64,000 nt of DNA from Datura wrightii (GCA_035772735.1 JASDFA010000010.1:28521501-28585500), one strand, 5' to 3'; positions 12,601-25,270 are shown, counted from the first letter of the stretch. Notes: generated from the sequence alone by a model not told the origin. Numbers and translations are program-made.

Positions 12601-13321
12601 GATGGCGATCCTTCATCTACACCTCCTCCATCTGTTGGACATACAAGACCAATCGGGAGAAGTCGATGTCCTAATAAAGCATAGCGATAGTACAGTGCTT
12701 GACCAAATAATCTACTACTCCATTCACAAATCTGCTCAAATTAGCCCTCTGATAGTCCACCATCTCCAACACATAGTTGGACAACCGGGTGAAATCTAGA
12801 GCATACTCCTGGACGGTTATGTTGTTCCCTCATTTTCGGGGGAAAGAATCAGTCTAAGAATGTGGCGAGAAACTTATCACAACCAACGGGTCCCGCTCTA
12901 ATTTCTTGGATATCCTTCCACTACCTGTACCATATATAAGCAACTCCTTTCAACTAATAGGAGGCTAAGTTTGCACACTCCTCCTGCGTCACCCCCATAA
13001 TCTGGGTGATCTTCAGGATCTCCTCTATGAACTTGTGTGGGTCCTCCTCCACTCTTTATCAAAGGAACTCAGGAGGATTCATCCAGACGAAATCCCAAAC
13101 TTTAGTCACCGTTGTTTTCCCATTCTAGGGAACATAAGCCACTGCCTGCTGATTGACCTGAGCGGTCAATGCCTATGCCAATATCTGAATGGTTGCCCTA
13201 AACTCAGCATGGGAAACTACTCAAGCACGAGTTCCAACGTGGCTAGTGAGGCCTGCTGGTGTCCATCTCCATCGCCATTCCCATTTCCATTCCTTCTTAC
13301 ATTCAACCGACGTAGAGGCAT
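12601..13321 (-). pseudogene. gag: E2 gag remnant
   Basis: On the minus strand the frame starts with MPLRRLNVRR at 13321, followed by a Gly-Asn-rich stretch and Gag core fragments. It ends abruptly at about 12601, where 'QQMEEV' text of the late Gag core is fused to RT text. Several frame breaks occur. This is a non-functional Tekay-type Gag. Confidence 0.75.
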
Positions 13322-13516
13322 GATTCTTAAAACATAAAGCTTGAATTAGAGGAATTGAGAGAATTGAACTAATAATATGAGATAGAATCATGAAAGAAGG
13401 GATGTTTCCTAAATTGTTTTGTAGCCTCTTCATCATAATTGTGGCACACTTCACACCCATGAGAAAGACTCTTCCTTACTTGGCTTTCAGACACCTTAGA
13501 ATACTTCAAAACCTAA

Positions 13517-13529
13517 TTCTCTAATACCA
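13517..13529 (-). other. E2 primer-binding site (initiator tRNA-Met)
   Basis: Read on the minus strand, 'tggtattagagaa' differs from TGGTATCAGAGCA at two positions and lies four bases from the LTR end at 13534. Confidence 0.75.
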
Positions 13530-13533
13530 AGTT

Positions 13534-13737
13534 TATCATGACCCGAGCAGAGACCCCGGATTGAGACACAAAACCTAGAACCATAAATGGCTCCAAGTCA
13601 ACCCATGGCATGAACATGATAATTAAAGATCATCATAAACAAAGTTGATAACTGAATTCTAAAATAGGAAAAATTTGAATAACAAACATTTATCCAATAG
13701 TAATATCACAAGACAAAATCCGAAGCTGAACACATAT
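13534..13737 (-). repeat. E2 5' LTR, truncated
   Basis: About 200 bases match the terminal part of the E2 LTR at 8014-8160 ('agtcaacccatggcatgaac' is shared). The outer 1.9 kb is missing, replaced at about 13738 by sequence of another LTR family. Confidence 0.75.
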
Positions 13738-14264
13738 GTCTATGTCTATGGTGTCGCCTAAGTGTACGTGGCCGTCAAGTAATGTAGGATTTTGAAGTCC
13801 AGATATCGTACCCAAGGGACATGTCAATATAACCATTATAAGGTTGTCATTTTAATTTCACTAATCTGCAAAACAAGTAAAATTAAGATTGGTTTGAAAA
13901 ACTAAACTACTAAAACTTCAAATATAAAATTAACTAAAATGAATGCAAGATTGATTGTATTTCAATAATGATGAAAGACTAGGGCAATGGCACTTTGTTG
14001 ATTTCAAGTTGAGTTTTCTAGACATAATTAAACTGGCATGATTCCTCCTATAGTTGCTAGTTCCAAGTTACTATCCAATTTCTTTTCACTATCCCTAGCA
14101 TCTAAGAACTATTTTATGAACCCTAACGCATATATCCCTATGGTCGCATGAGAAAAATAAAATGATGACTATGCCTACTGGTATTTCAACTAAACAGGGT
14201 TGACAGGTATATCCTTATCCTCAACAGCAACTTCTATCCTATCACAATGGGTTCAAGGGCTTTG
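13738..14264 (-). repeat. N-type LTR remnant (minus strand)
   Basis: The stretch beginning 'cctaagtgtacgtggccgtc' resembles the LTR end of N4 at 61880-61960 ('cgcaagtgtacgcggtctta'), followed by similar aligned text. It therefore looks like the U5 side of a minus-strand Athila/Tat-type LTR. It carries no coding capacity. The E3 LTR begins directly after it. Confidence 0.5.
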
Positions 14265-16475
14265 TGTTATACCCTTGAAGCCCTAAGATAGGACCCAGGG
14301 GTTGAAATGGAGAAAACTGAATTTTTTGCACCAGGTCATAGAACGAGTAATCCTATGACCTGTGGGGTAGGCCACAAGTCGTGGAGTGAGTCGTGGGGTG
14401 AAGATTTGTCATGGTTTGGAATCTTGACTTTAGGGTGAATACAGAAATGACCATGAGTCGTGGTCAGCACCACGACCTGTTAAGTCATTCTTGGATAAGT
14501 GAGATTTGGGGATTAAGCATTTTGGGCATTGAAGGCAATAGGAGGTGACCACGAGTCGTGGTCACCGTTAATGGATTGTTAAATACTAGTGGGAACCCTT
14601 TTGAGGAAGATGGGCAGTGTTTATGATGACTGATGACCACGAGTCGTGGTCATAGGTAACGACCCGTACAGTCCCTCATTGGGACTGGCACTCTGTTTTC
14701 CCCTACGAGTTTATTAAGGGCTTTTACATAATTCCTCTATTCCTAAGGCCCAAACTACGTCTTTTTAAGCTCAGAATAGTGAGTTTTAAAAGGGGTGAGT
14801 TCATTCAAGGCTCATTCACATTCATGCATGCAAGTTCAGAGGTCTAAAGAGATGACCAAGCCTAGATCATCAAGGTTCTTCACCAAATCTTCATTGGGCA
14901 ATCAAGGAAGTTGTAGAATCAAATCCACTCAGGTATGTAAGGCTATGAATGGGTGTAATTTTCCACACCCATGTCCACTTCCTCTCAATTCATGATGATT
15001 TAACTGATGATTCCATGGGGTTTTATCCAATGCATGAATTCCTATGTTTAAATCATGGGTATGATCTAAGCATGTTTTAAATGATGAACTTTGATTAATG
15101 GGATTATTTTTCAATGCTTTAAATTATAAATTATGTTTTCAAGTTTTCTAAACTCTGATGCCCATCCATGAATGTTCATGAATGTTGATATCTATGAGAT
15201 ATGTTCATGTATGATGTGATGTTTATGAAGAAAGTATGATTTCGAATTACCCATGTTTATGTTCATGTTTTGAAAGTTAATAAAGTTAATTTCAAGCATG
15301 TTATAGTATTGGACAAGCCCATATTATCAAGTATGTTTAACTTACCACATGATTTTGGAGTCAAGACACACATTATTTTCAGCTTGCGGTATGGTTTGGG
15401 CCATGGCTCCTCATGTTATGATTTCATATTAGGCATGTATGTTGTTATTAAGCTTTGTCATTAGAAGATGGTCAGCTTTTTATAAAAATGATGGACCGCA
15501 TATGCATTTTTTTGGGAGTAGTGTCTACCATCGAGTAGGCTAAGGGTTAGTCAATCCTATGCCTCAAAAGTACACGCCAACGTAGGTATGATCAGATTAT
15601 TTGGGACCTCCTTCGGAGGTTCCCCCTACCCTCAAACGTCCTTGAGCTTGATATTGATATCATGGTAGCACCCTTATCCCTGACAAGGCTTTGGGCGGCT
15701 CTGCCCCCTTGAGTGTGATAATCGGGACCACGTAAGCTCTATCATGGTAATGTTAGTTATATGAAGATTCTTCCATTCTTCCTCAGAATTTCAGTTATGC
15801 ATGTACATTATCATGATATTATGTTTTCATCAGGTTTGACCCAATGTTCAGTTTTACTTATGATTATCAGATTTCAGCTTTGGGTCATTCGATTCAGTTA
15901 TGATGTTCAGTTATGATCAGATCATCATTTCAGAAAATAGCATGCAAGCCCTACTCTTAGATTCTTATATTGATTATGTTATATATTATGCATGTTCATT
16001 TTACTTACTTAATGGTTTTACTTACCTTGCATACTCGGTACATTCCACGTACTAACCGCATACTCTATGCTGTATCGTTTCATAATACAAGCTCTGATAT
16101 CCAGGCTTAGTCCCACCGCTAGTCACACTTCTGGAGTTAGCTATTCTCAGTATCAGTTGGTGAGTCATCATCTTTCAATGGCCTTTCTAATAAGTTATAT
16201 GACGTATTTTCGGTTTTCTGACAATAGAGAGTTAATTGGGGGTTTTGTGCCATCAACTCATCAGTTTAGAGGCTTTTCGGACATAATGTGTATTCAACAT
16301 TGGATTCATGTATGTATTCAGATGTTAAATTGTTTAGACTTCTGCTATGTTATCTATGATAATCTCCTGCTTATCTATGTTGAGTTCGATGTATGTTCAT
16401 GCCATGGGTCGACTTGGAGCCTCTCGGGGTGTCTTGTCCCATGTCTCGATCCGAGCCTATGTTCGGGTCCTAACA
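14265..16475 (+). repeat. E3 5' LTR (about 2.21 kb)
   Basis: It starts TGTTATACCC and ends 'gttcgggtcctaaca', immediately followed by a tRNA-Met primer site. It is the same family as the split LTR 33522-45755; both include 'gaaatggagaaaactga'-like starts and the 'catgcatgcaagtt' and 'aggtatgtagg' regions. Region 14330-14680 holds repeated acgagtcgtggtca palindromes. Open frames inside (for example 16067-16513) run through the LTR end and are not genes. Confidence 0.88.
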
Positions 16476-16479
16476 AACT

Positions 16480-16492
16480 TGGTAACAGAGCA
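16480..16492 (+). other. E3 primer-binding site (initiator tRNA-Met)
   Basis: 'tggtaacagagca' differs at one base from TGGTATCAGAGCA and follows the LTR end by four bases. Confidence 0.85.
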
Positions 16493-16685
16493 TTAGGTTT
16501 TGAAGTGTCTTAGGGTGTCCGAAAGCCGCGTTAAGTAGAGTCTTTTTCATGGGTGTGAAGCGCACCACATTTATGATGAAGATGCTATGAGAAATTTAGG
16601 AAATGTTCCCTTATTTCATTATCTAAGACATGTGATGAAATGTCTCTCTTTCTTTCTAACTCGTGTTATACACGTTTGTAGAATC

Positions 16686-17549
16686 ATGTCTCCCCGCAAA
16701 GTTAACAGAAGGAGAAACGGAAATGCAACTGGCCACGAGGGTGGAAATGGAAATAGGCATCAACAGGCCTTACCAATCCACTAGGTGCATATAACCGAGC
16801 CACTTGGCCAGGCGGAGGTCATGCCAGCCATTCAGATGTTACCCTAGGCCTTGATCGCCCAGGTAAATCATCAGGCGGTAGTGCATGTCCCTCAGACGGA
16901 AATGCAGAGGCGGTGAGAGTTAGAGACTTCTTGAGGATGAACCCTCCCGAGTTCCTTGGATGAAAAGTGGATGAGGATCTACATGAGTTCATTGAGGAGA
17001 ATGTTATGATCGCCCATATTATGGGGGTGAATGGGTAGGATTGCGCTGATTTGGCCTTGTATTAGTTGAAGGGGGCCGTGCATATTTGATTTAAACAATG
17101 GAAAGATAGTAGGGAAGTTGGAGCAGGCCTATCAATTGGGATGAGTTCCATACCACTTTTCTAGATTGGTTCTTCCATCATGAGATGAGAGAGCTGAAAG
17201 CGGTCGAGTTTGTGAATATAAAGCAAGGAAATTTGACGGTTCAGGAGTATGCCTTGGAGTTCACTTTTCTGTCCAAGTATGCACCTGAGTTGATGGCAGA
17301 TTAGAGAGCCCATGTGAGAAGGTTTGTACACGGGATAGCAGACTACTTGGTCAGGGATTGGTGGACCGCAATGCTTCTTTAGGATATTGACTTTACTCGG
17401 ATAGTCCTGTATGCCCAGTAGATGGAGCCAGTGCAGGTGAGTGAGCGGGACAGAGAGGCCAAGAGGGCTAGAATTGATAGCGTTGGATTCTCCCAACAGA
17501 GGCCTAGTGGGCACCATCAGTAGTCCCACCAGAGATCTTCAACCCTGTC
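16686..17549 (+). pseudogene. gag: E3 gag, 5' part only
   Basis: The frame starts MSPRKVNRRRNG after a leader that matches E1 and E6 ('gaaagccgcgttaagtagag' at 16520). Core pieces follow: PPEFLG, VEFVNIKQGNLTVQEYALEF and LDRDREAKRAR-like text up to 17549. Internal stops are frequent and mostly TAG. The element is cut at 17550 before any zinc knuckle, and no pol follows, so E3 is a 5' truncated piece. Confidence 0.82.
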
Positions 17550-17645
17550 ATGACCTAATATAGGCCCGGATCTAGACATGGGACAAGGAGCACCGAGAAA
17601 CTTACCCATGGCATGAGCATACATCTAACTCGAACAATAAAAGCG
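17550..17645 (-). repeat. Fragment of Tekay LTR end (minus strand)
   Basis: The reverse complement ends in 'catgccatgggt' and 'cccatgtctagatc', matching the last 100 bases of the E3 LTR (16385-16475). Only this terminal piece is present. Confidence 0.65.
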
Positions 17646-18245
17646 GAATTTTACTAGGAGTTGTTGTTCCTTTTCCTTGTTGAAGTAGGAGATCGAATTT
17701 TTGGCTGTTTTGGGAGCCTTTCGCGTCACCCCAGCTACTTCCGCATAGCCATTGTTGTGTCGTGTGTGCCACTGCGCTGAGGAGGCAGCACCTTGCGCCT
17801 TCCAACGCACAGGAGAAGGCCCACATCGTGCCTTCCCACGCGTTGAAATCAGGCCGTGTCGTGCCTGCCAACACATAGGGGAGCTAGGTGTCGTGCACCT
17901 GTCCATGTGCTATTATTGCTGCGCGTCAGGTGCTACAGTGCCAAGGAATGCTGCCGCGCCACGCCTGGCCTAGCGCCAGTGTGCTGCCACCTCGCGCGAC
18001 TGTGTGCCAACCTTGTAGGCTTCAATCCTTGCATTCTTCAATCCCACTTCTTCACATTTGATAAATAACCCTCAAATACCTTCAAATTCATCATTTTAAG
18101 CCCTAAAAACTTCTCATCATGTGTGTTAGCCATTTTCACAAATATATAACGTAAACACATGCAAACACACATAATTTGTCCTCAAAACATAGTTAAGTAC
18201 GGGCAAAAATATGTTTATGAAGTGCGTAAATACGGCCTTCATCAA
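17646..18245. repeat. Unassigned GC-rich LTR-like segment
   Basis: Positions 17740-18010 are far richer in G and C than their surroundings and contain short recurring words (gtgcc, cgtgcc, ccaacg). An AT-rich tail with 'gaagaatgcaagg'-type text follows on the minus strand. Read leftwards it begins 'tgatgaaggccgtattta', similar to N-type LTR starts, so a U3 piece of a minus-strand LTR is possible. The open frames here (60-93 codons, both strands) have no family match I recognise. Confidence 0.35.
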
Positions 18246-19320
18246 GAGGCTATGAGATGTTTTAGGAATGTTCCCTTTTCTTCATGATCCTTATCATGCG
18301 TAAAGTATGAAACTCTAACAGTTCCTCCCCTAACTCATGCTTTACACGCTCGCAGATAATGCCTCCTAGAAGAGTAAATGGAAGAACAAATGGTAATGAC
18401 CGCCAACAGGCACCACCAGCCCCGGTGAACCCGATAAACGACAATGTTACTCATGCCGAGTTTTGGGCAACCCTTAATATGTTGGTATAGACCATGACTG
18501 CCAGATTAATCAGCAGGTGATGGCTTGTGTTCCCAAGACTTGGAATGTAGCGGTGGCAAGGGGAAGAGATTTTCTCAAGATGAACCCACCTGAATTCTTG
18601 GGGTCAAAGGTAAACGAGGACCCGTATGAATTTTTGCAAGAGATCCAGAAGATCACTCATATCATGCGGGTCATGGGAACTGAGAGTGTAGATATAGCCT
18701 CCTAGCAGCTGAAAGTAGTTTCTTATTTGTCCGTGGAGGGATAGTCAAGGAATTGGAGCAGGCCCCGTTGGTTGGGATGAATTTATGACTGCGTTCCTGG
18801 ATAGATTTTTAACTAAGGAGTTAAGAGAGGTAAAGGCGACATAATTCATCAACTTAAGAAAAAACAACATGACTTTCCAAGAGTACGCGTTGGAGTTTAC
18901 CCGATTATCCAAGTATGCACCGTGATGGTAGCCGACTATAGGGCCCGGGTGAGTAGGTTCGTGAATAGAGTGTCAAACTCCTTGGTTAAAGAGTGCTGGA
19001 CTTCCATGTTGCATAGGGATATAGATTATCCATAGTTGGTGATATTCGTTCAACAAATGGAAGCGGAATAGGTGAAGGCAAAAGAGAGAGAGGCCAAGAG
19101 GTCTAAGATAGGAGATTTAGAGTTTTCCCCACAGATGATGAGTGGTGGACACCGCTCACATTCCTTGCAGAAGTCATCAGCCCCAGCACTTTTGACGGTT
19201 AGTGATCCGTACAAACCCAAGGTAAGGGAAATTACGTATCCGTTGCGTACCAGCTGTGGGAATCATCACTTGAATTGTGGTTGTCTCTTGAAACTTTTCC
19301 ACATTGTTATGGGGGAAATT
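18246..19320 (+). pseudogene. gag: E4 gag fragment (Tekay-type)
   Basis: The leader 'gaggctatgagatgttttag' parallels E3 (16585). The frame starts MPPRRVNGRTNGND at 18359, then FLKMNPPEFLGSKVNEDPYEF, the core YALEFTRLSKYAP-like text, and a basic region ending in a partial zinc knuckle (RTSCGNHHLNCGC at about 19245-19290). Stops and frameshifts interrupt it. There is no adjacent LTR of its own and no pol. Confidence 0.75.
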
Positions 19321-19478
19321 GCTTCTCTTTTACGGTGAGTTAGTGAGAATTTTTTTGGCTGTCATAGATTAAGTGGTCATTGATGCATAGACTCCTGTGG
19401 AGTGGCATGTCATTCATTTTGCTCAAATGATAAGAATTGCATTACTTGAGGACCAACAATGCTTCATGTTTGGGGGTT
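19321..19478 (+). other. 3' end of an N-type element with polypurine tract
   Basis: Noncoding sequence ending in 'gaggaccaacaatgcttcat' and the purine-rich 'tgtttgggggttt' directly before an LTR start. The same order, 'gaggatgatgcatt' then 'gttgggggtgaag', precedes the N5 3' LTR at 30978-31011. The rest of that element is missing. Confidence 0.55.
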
Positions 19479-21016
19479 TGATGAGTTGGTAATTTACAAA
19501 CTCATTATGCTCTTAAGCATGAGTTTTAGCTCAGTTTTCAAGTCTTTTAGTTGGATTTTATGCCCTTTTTTGCCTTTTTATGTGCAGGTATCTGATTTGA
19601 ATAGAAGGAGCATGAATTGGAGTAAATAGTAACTAATTCATCTAAAAACCGACGCTCCACCCGAGGACACTGATGAAATGCCGGTCAACTACAGGCATCT
19701 ACTAGCTTGATGAGAGACTGCAACTGGCGGCTCGCGGAAAGCAACCGACAATCCACCAGTTCCATCGCTGATATGTGCTGGACATAGCTGCACCAATGAT
19801 GAAATTAATTAGCAAATCACGGATGAAAATCGGCGAACCATCGGAGGCACCGACTAAAGGCCCTAGAAATTCACTAGATTGCAGAAGAAAATGATCCGTG
19901 GCTCGCGGATAGTAACCGGCAAACCGTTGATTCCATCACCAGTGAGGTGACTCCTGAACAGGCTAAAATCCCCAAAGCCTAAAAAAGAGAAGAATGTTTC
20001 CCCTATTTTTTTGTATATTCTAGAAGAAAGTACTCTTAACATACCATTGAGTATTCCCTTACTTTTTGAGGGAGAAGAATTCCATTGGAGAAAAAGAAAT
20101 ATTTGAATATTATTTTTTATCTTCATCTTCTTCATCATCAAGGTATAACTATTATTTTAGAAATAATGTGAGTTTGATTTTGCTTACTCCTAGTGATAAA
20201 ATTATTGAGTTTATTAAGGAATATGCTCTTGTTTTTCACAATTATGAGTAGCTTAATATACAGTTGGAGGTGTGTGATGATGGATGTTATATTTTATTGA
20301 GTATTGCTAGATTTTTCTTGTTATTACTTAATTAATATAAATCTATTTCATTCTCCTCAAATTACTTTTGATTGCTCATTGTTGCAAACATGGGTATTGT
20401 TTTCTTACTTGATTTTAGCTTGAAAAAGAAGAGATAAGTAATGGGGGAGAATTTAATAGTGGATTGGGATTGATTATGTGGGGTTTGGCTAGAAATAGCC
20501 AAAACCCATGATCATAATCCCTTAGGAGGTTGATGGATAGAAATAGCTCATCCTCTAATCCAAACCATACTGGAATAGTTGAATTTTACCATGAGATTTG
20601 AGAGGACTGGAGGATAAGGAACTCAAGTGATTGAGAAACATCGGTCTCAATCCTTGTCCAAGGTTATTTACACATATTAGTAATAATTTGATTATCTAGA
20701 AAATCCCGATTTGATTGACATCCCATCTACAGCACACGTCTTGCCTTTGCTCATTATTGTTTCTCAATTTTTTTTATCTTGCTCTCTTGATTAGCTGATT
20801 TTAGAATCCACAATATTTTTACCTTCTCTTCCCCCAAAATTTACTTGTACATTTTCATTGCTTGGATGCGAATCAATTAAATTTATTAAATGACCTTTCT
20901 GCAAATCATGCTCTAGTCCTTGTGGGATTCGACCCCAACACTCATCGGGTTATTTATTTTGATACAATGACTGCTTAAATTCTCTCTAAATGAGGAGTGT
21001 AGTTTGAACATTATCA
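19479..21016 (+). repeat. N-type LTR (about 1.54 kb)
   Basis: It starts 'tgatgagttggtaatttac' and ends 'gaacattatca'. The start is repeated at 33170-33190 and the end resembles N5 (32681-32695, 'tattgagcattatca'). An upstream polypurine tract makes it a 3' LTR. No matching target-site duplication is visible (gggtt left, tagcg right), so the 5' half of the element was lost. Confidence 0.75.
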
Positions 21017-21134
21017 TAGCGCATAAAACATACACATACATGAATTGAAGCATAAATTAAGGATTATGAACTCAAAACATGATCAAATATGAGTAAAATC
21101 ATGGCAAATAGGCATAACAATATGCCCAACATCA
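21017..21134 (-). repeat. N2 3' LTR, truncated (minus strand)
   Basis: On the minus strand the LTR starts 'tgatgttgggcatattg' at 21134, matching the N1 LTR start 'tgatcttgggcagattt'. Only about 118 bases remain before the plus-strand LTR ending at 21016. Confidence 0.7.
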
Positions 21135-21151
21135 CCACCCCACACTTAAAA
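21135..21151 (-). other. N2 polypurine tract next to the LTR
   Basis: Minus strand 'ttttaagtgtggggtgg' directly before the LTR start; the same tract precedes the N1 3' LTR (42569-42586) and the N4 LTR (63375-63391). Confidence 0.8.
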
Positions 21152-22840
21152 AATTGTTCTTCCTCGAATAATCTTTAAAACATACCTAAACTCATGTTTC
21201 AGCATCACACATTACACCTCTGTCAATTCATACTCAACCGACTAGCATAGATCACTCATAGAGTGGTTTATCATCATACAACAATTCTAATAAAGCACAT
21301 AGAAAGATTTCACAATAAAGAACACATAACCTCTATAAATTACTCATCTTTTCAACACAAAGGGCCAACATGATTAAGTGTGACACATGTAACTAGTACA
21401 CCAAATTAGACCTCCTGTGCCCCTCACTTTTAGTGATGTTCCTCTCTCAAATTCATCAGTGTAAAGACTTGGAACTCAATAAGTAAGGCACACTCACACT
21501 CACAAATGACGTAATGCATATATGTACTCATACCATAGGCTTGCCCTTCATGCATGATAAGAATACCTCATTGCTTCAAGAGATTAAGATCACAATGAAT
21601 TTTCTTGGTCGTAAATGTCGGTTAAGGGACATGTAGGATTGATATTTCATTTTATAGTGACTACCAACCTAAGCACTTTTAAGATATCTTTTACTTTTCT
21701 TGTCCACACCCTTTTCCTTGTTTGTTCACCTTTCATCTACTCACCCTTGTCTTTTCTTTTCATGCCCCATATTTCACTACTTGACTGCTAGTTTTCTAAT
21801 CATAGAATCACTATATATTGTTTCAATTAAAGCTCTCTCTTTCAATTTTCTAGCAGCAAGTACACAACATAATTTTTATGGGTACCCCTTCTTTTCACTT
21901 TTCTTTCCTTACCACATTTCCATTAACATTATACTTCTGTGGACCTTAACTTTCAAGTCTCAAAGTGCCTAAGACTACATCGGATCAATGAGTCTAAGGT
22001 CTCAAAAAAATGGATTAAGCTATTTTCATGGCTAAGAAAGAATAAGGCTTTTAGGCTCAAAGAGGGTAACTAGGGAGCATGTACAGGAAGGTACAAGAAA
22101 TGTAGGAAAACATGGATTTTCAAAGAAATGCCTTCATCATCTTTCAACTCCCTACCAACTAGTTATCCGACATACACTAAGGTAAGTTCTAGGTTCTACA
22201 ATATATACGTACAAAGAAATTCAGCTCACGTCTCATGGTAACAATAGTCTAATTTGTTTCTACAGCTACACATTCACACAATCATATTTAATGAAAATTT
22301 TATTCATTATTAATCCCTAAGGATATATTGAGTCAAATTAAAGAGATATGTGTGTCTCTCATGGATCCTCACTAGCATAGCAACTATGCAGAATATCAGC
22401 AGGCACACAAGTTGATGACCCATTACTCAATCCTAAAAATAAGTGACGGAACATCCCTTAAGACGGTCGTCGTCCATCTATCATGGGGAAATGTCATTAC
22501 TCTATGACTATAACGACTCAAAAAAATTATACAAAATTGACTCCAAGATAAAGAAACCAAACATGACATAGTCAAGATGAACAACAAGTCAGAATATCAC
22601 AGGCATCCAAGACAACATCACCATACTTCTATTACAACCCATAACCTATGAACCATCAAGCTACTACTATGAGGAATGACATAATAATGCTACGACCTAC
22701 TACAAATATAGTAATCAATGAACAATAGGAATCTATATTTCCTCCACCCCACACTTAAAAAGGTGCACTATCCTCAGTGCACACATAATCACATCATAAA
22801 GGGAGAGAAAAGGAACTTCTTGGGTTGCTAAGTATCATTT
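21152..22840 (-). other. N2 3' noncoding region
   Basis: About 1.7 kb without a supported gene, collinear with 40691-42568 of N1. Two blocks stand out: a second polypurine-like site at 22744-22761 just after the ORF2 region, and a strongly conserved block at 22454-22488 (gacgaccgtcttaaggga on the minus strand) that also occurs at 41155-41191 in N1. Confidence 0.65.
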
Positions 22841-24054
22841 CAGGATTGTACTCCTCATCCTCATCATCATCTTCGCCATCAACCTGCATAGTGCTCGTAG
22901 CAGCATGATCCTCCTCATCTGTATCTAGGTCATCAACACCATTAATAAGAATTGTGGCCTCATATCATCAAGCGGCTCCTCTAAAGTGGGTCCCACTAGG
23001 CATATAAACATAGCACTATTCGTGAGCGGGTACCATGCCTCTAAAGCTGTCATCTCCCCTGCAGTGGTGGGTCGACCTCCTATCTTTAGCTGTAATTCTA
23101 GCATCCAAAACATATGACCTTTCCAGCTCTCATCCTAGGCTTGCTAATCAGCTATAGTAAGAAGAGGGCCTGCGGAAGGGATAGTCTCCTTCACATTTGT
23201 GATGTCTATCACCTTTCCAGCAAGGTGTCCTGCCAAAGTTAAGACAAGGCATACATCCTCCTCCTCAATACCTGCCTCACTCAAGAACATGGTCAAGAGA
23301 TTGTCGTGACAATATTTTCACCTACAATTTTCTCGTGATCTTCTCATATTTTCATGAATCACGACACTAAATTTGATTGGTGTTCCCTTCATTAGCGTGT
23401 ATACCAAGACAATCTCCTCTCGAGTCACCTCTTTCATATGTGTCCAAGGGAGAAAGAAAACACACCAACATCACCCAAACCTTTGCTTCCCTATTCAAAT
23501 AAGCAAATACCAATATGGAATGAGTGCCATTATGATCCCTCGCCCAACAACAAATGAGTGCTCACCACAAAAAGTGTTATGGATGTCTCTGTATGAAGGC
23601 TTCTTCACCAAGTTGAAATACTCGGAAGGGTCTATTACAAGTGTCTCTAGGAAGGCATTGAACCTTTTATCTTTGATCGCACCACTTGACCTCTAGTCTT
23701 CACCTTAGTGCTCTCTCCTAATGAAGTATCCCAATTTGTGTAGAACTCCCTCACCAAAGTTAGGTTGCACCTTTCTGGCTCATTGATGATATAACTAGCT
23801 CCTAACTCACGTATCTTGTCCCGAATGGCTGTGAAATCAAGTGCCAAGAGTCTCTCATTTATCCAATTCTCAAGGGCATACTTGGCTTCTGTTTGAGTGT
23901 TGAACCAAGTAAGCCCATGAGGCTGTACCGCTTTTGCTCCAAATCTCCTTATGGAGCCAGCTTAGGAAGCTGAAGAACTAGCCCCTGATTTTTCTTTCCT
24001 AGCCCTCTTGACACTTGTATCTGCAACAATCATCTCCTTTCCCTTTGATGCCAT
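22841..24054 (-). pseudogene. N2 ORF2, decayed plant-specific transposon protein
   Basis: Read leftwards the frame starts MASKGKEMIVAD at 24054, then reads DFTAIRDKIRELG, EPERCNLTLVREFYTNWD (residues near 98-112 of the intact N1 protein) and KTRGQVV. After frame breaks it resumes as LQLKIGGRPTTAGE and VGPTLEEPLDD (22925-23113), before an acidic tail (22841-22930). The family resembles what databases call 'putative plant transposon protein'; its biochemical role is unknown to me. At least one early stop and frameshifts make this copy non-functional. Confidence 0.75.
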
Positions 24055-24059
24055 GATAC

Positions 24060-24787
24060 CTAACAAGAAAAAATCCTAAACTTCACAAAATAAGTTTATG
24101 AATAAAATGGCTAACTAAGTAAGTGTTGAAGGTGAAAAATCCACCCCACTTAATTTGCTAGCGTGCTTGTGAGAATTTGTCAAATGGAGTACGCAAGACG
24201 TCCCGCATCATCATCCAATCTTAACAATACAATTTACTCACTACTTCATACTACACCAAGTTCATGAATTTGTCTTTCTTTTCCACTCTCCTCTAACATC
24301 AACGTTTTTTTTTTCTAGAATGCCTCAACTAAGTCATCCCTCTCACTTTACTCCTCCAATTCATAATTCAAGTACTTCACGTAATGAAGTAACAATATTC
24401 AATTCAACAAACAAACAATAAGTAATATACTACCATACAATATGAATTAATCAAGAATCTATCCAACTCAAGCATTTATCACATTCAAGAATCATGTAGT
24501 TTCTATCTCTATAATTAATACATCTACGTACCAACATTTAAGATTTCAATTCACCAACCTCCATCATCCCCACAAGTTCAAATCACCATATTCATCCATG
24601 AATCAAGCTACCCAACAAAGATAACATACAATCATGGAAGAATTTAACACATTAAACTCATAAAACCAAAAGCATGAAATTCATGCTTTTCCCCAAAAAT
24701 GGTTATTTTGGATCCAAAATCATGGGGAAGAGGGTGTGGGAGCATGGTTTCATCATTAATCGAACAAGAGAGAAGAATTATACTTAC
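24060..24787 (-). other. N2 candidate intron upstream of ORF2
   Basis: On the minus strand a consensus donor 'caa|gtaagtataatt' ends at 24787 and an acceptor 'ttcttgttag|gtatc' lies at 24060, six bases before the ORF2 start codon. The predicted intron is 728 bases, close to the 691 bases in N1, and both acceptors are followed by GTAY and then ATGGC. This is inferred from sequence and position only. Confidence 0.55.
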
Positions 24788-25270
24788 TTGAATTGAAGAT
24801 GAGAGCTTCACCAACTTGTCGGAGAAGAAAACAATGGAGGGGAAAGGGAATGGAAGCGTTACGGTTTAAGAGGAGGGAGAGAGGAAACTTATTTTTTTTC
24901 TTTTTTAACTTTTTAAGGGAAAAGGATGAATAGGAGTTTAAATAAATAAGTGGGAATGGGCTTTTATGTAATTTCAAGGTCTTTTAAGTCAATATTGACT
25001 CAAATTAACCAAAAATTTTCATCTAGATAGCCCTTGGCATGCCGCCCCCTCTATCTCACCACAGACTTAGAAAAACAATTCTTTGCAGATAGGGGGCTGG
25101 CTCAGTGCGCCACCCATAGCCACACTTGATAAATATTTTTTCTTCTACTCTTTAACTCCTAGTACCTAATGTCAGGCATCTCACCCAAAACTTACACTTT
25201 TTAGCTCAATGTCCCAACTTGTTCTTTCCTCTTATGCCCTTTTCATCTGTACAACCAAAGAAAAATATGC
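24788..25270 (-). promoter_or_regulatory. N2 candidate internal promoter and leader
   Basis: On the minus strand this holds GC-rich repeated words (gagccagccccc, agggggcggcatgcc; about 25020-25125), a TATA-like 'tatttatttaaac' near 24937-24950, then a pyrimidine-rich leader running into the splice donor at 24787. The layout equals that of N1 (38400-38773). Its position between protease and ORF2 suggests it drives ORF2. No transcript evidence is available. Confidence 0.45.

Noticed and set aside
16067..16513. A 148-codon plus-strand frame
   Set aside because: It runs through the end of the E3 LTR and over the primer site, which cannot be coding in a functional element.
17602..18068. Overlapping 60-93 codon frames on both strands in the GC-rich island
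   Set aside because: High GC lowers stop frequency; frames overlap on both strands and resemble no protein.
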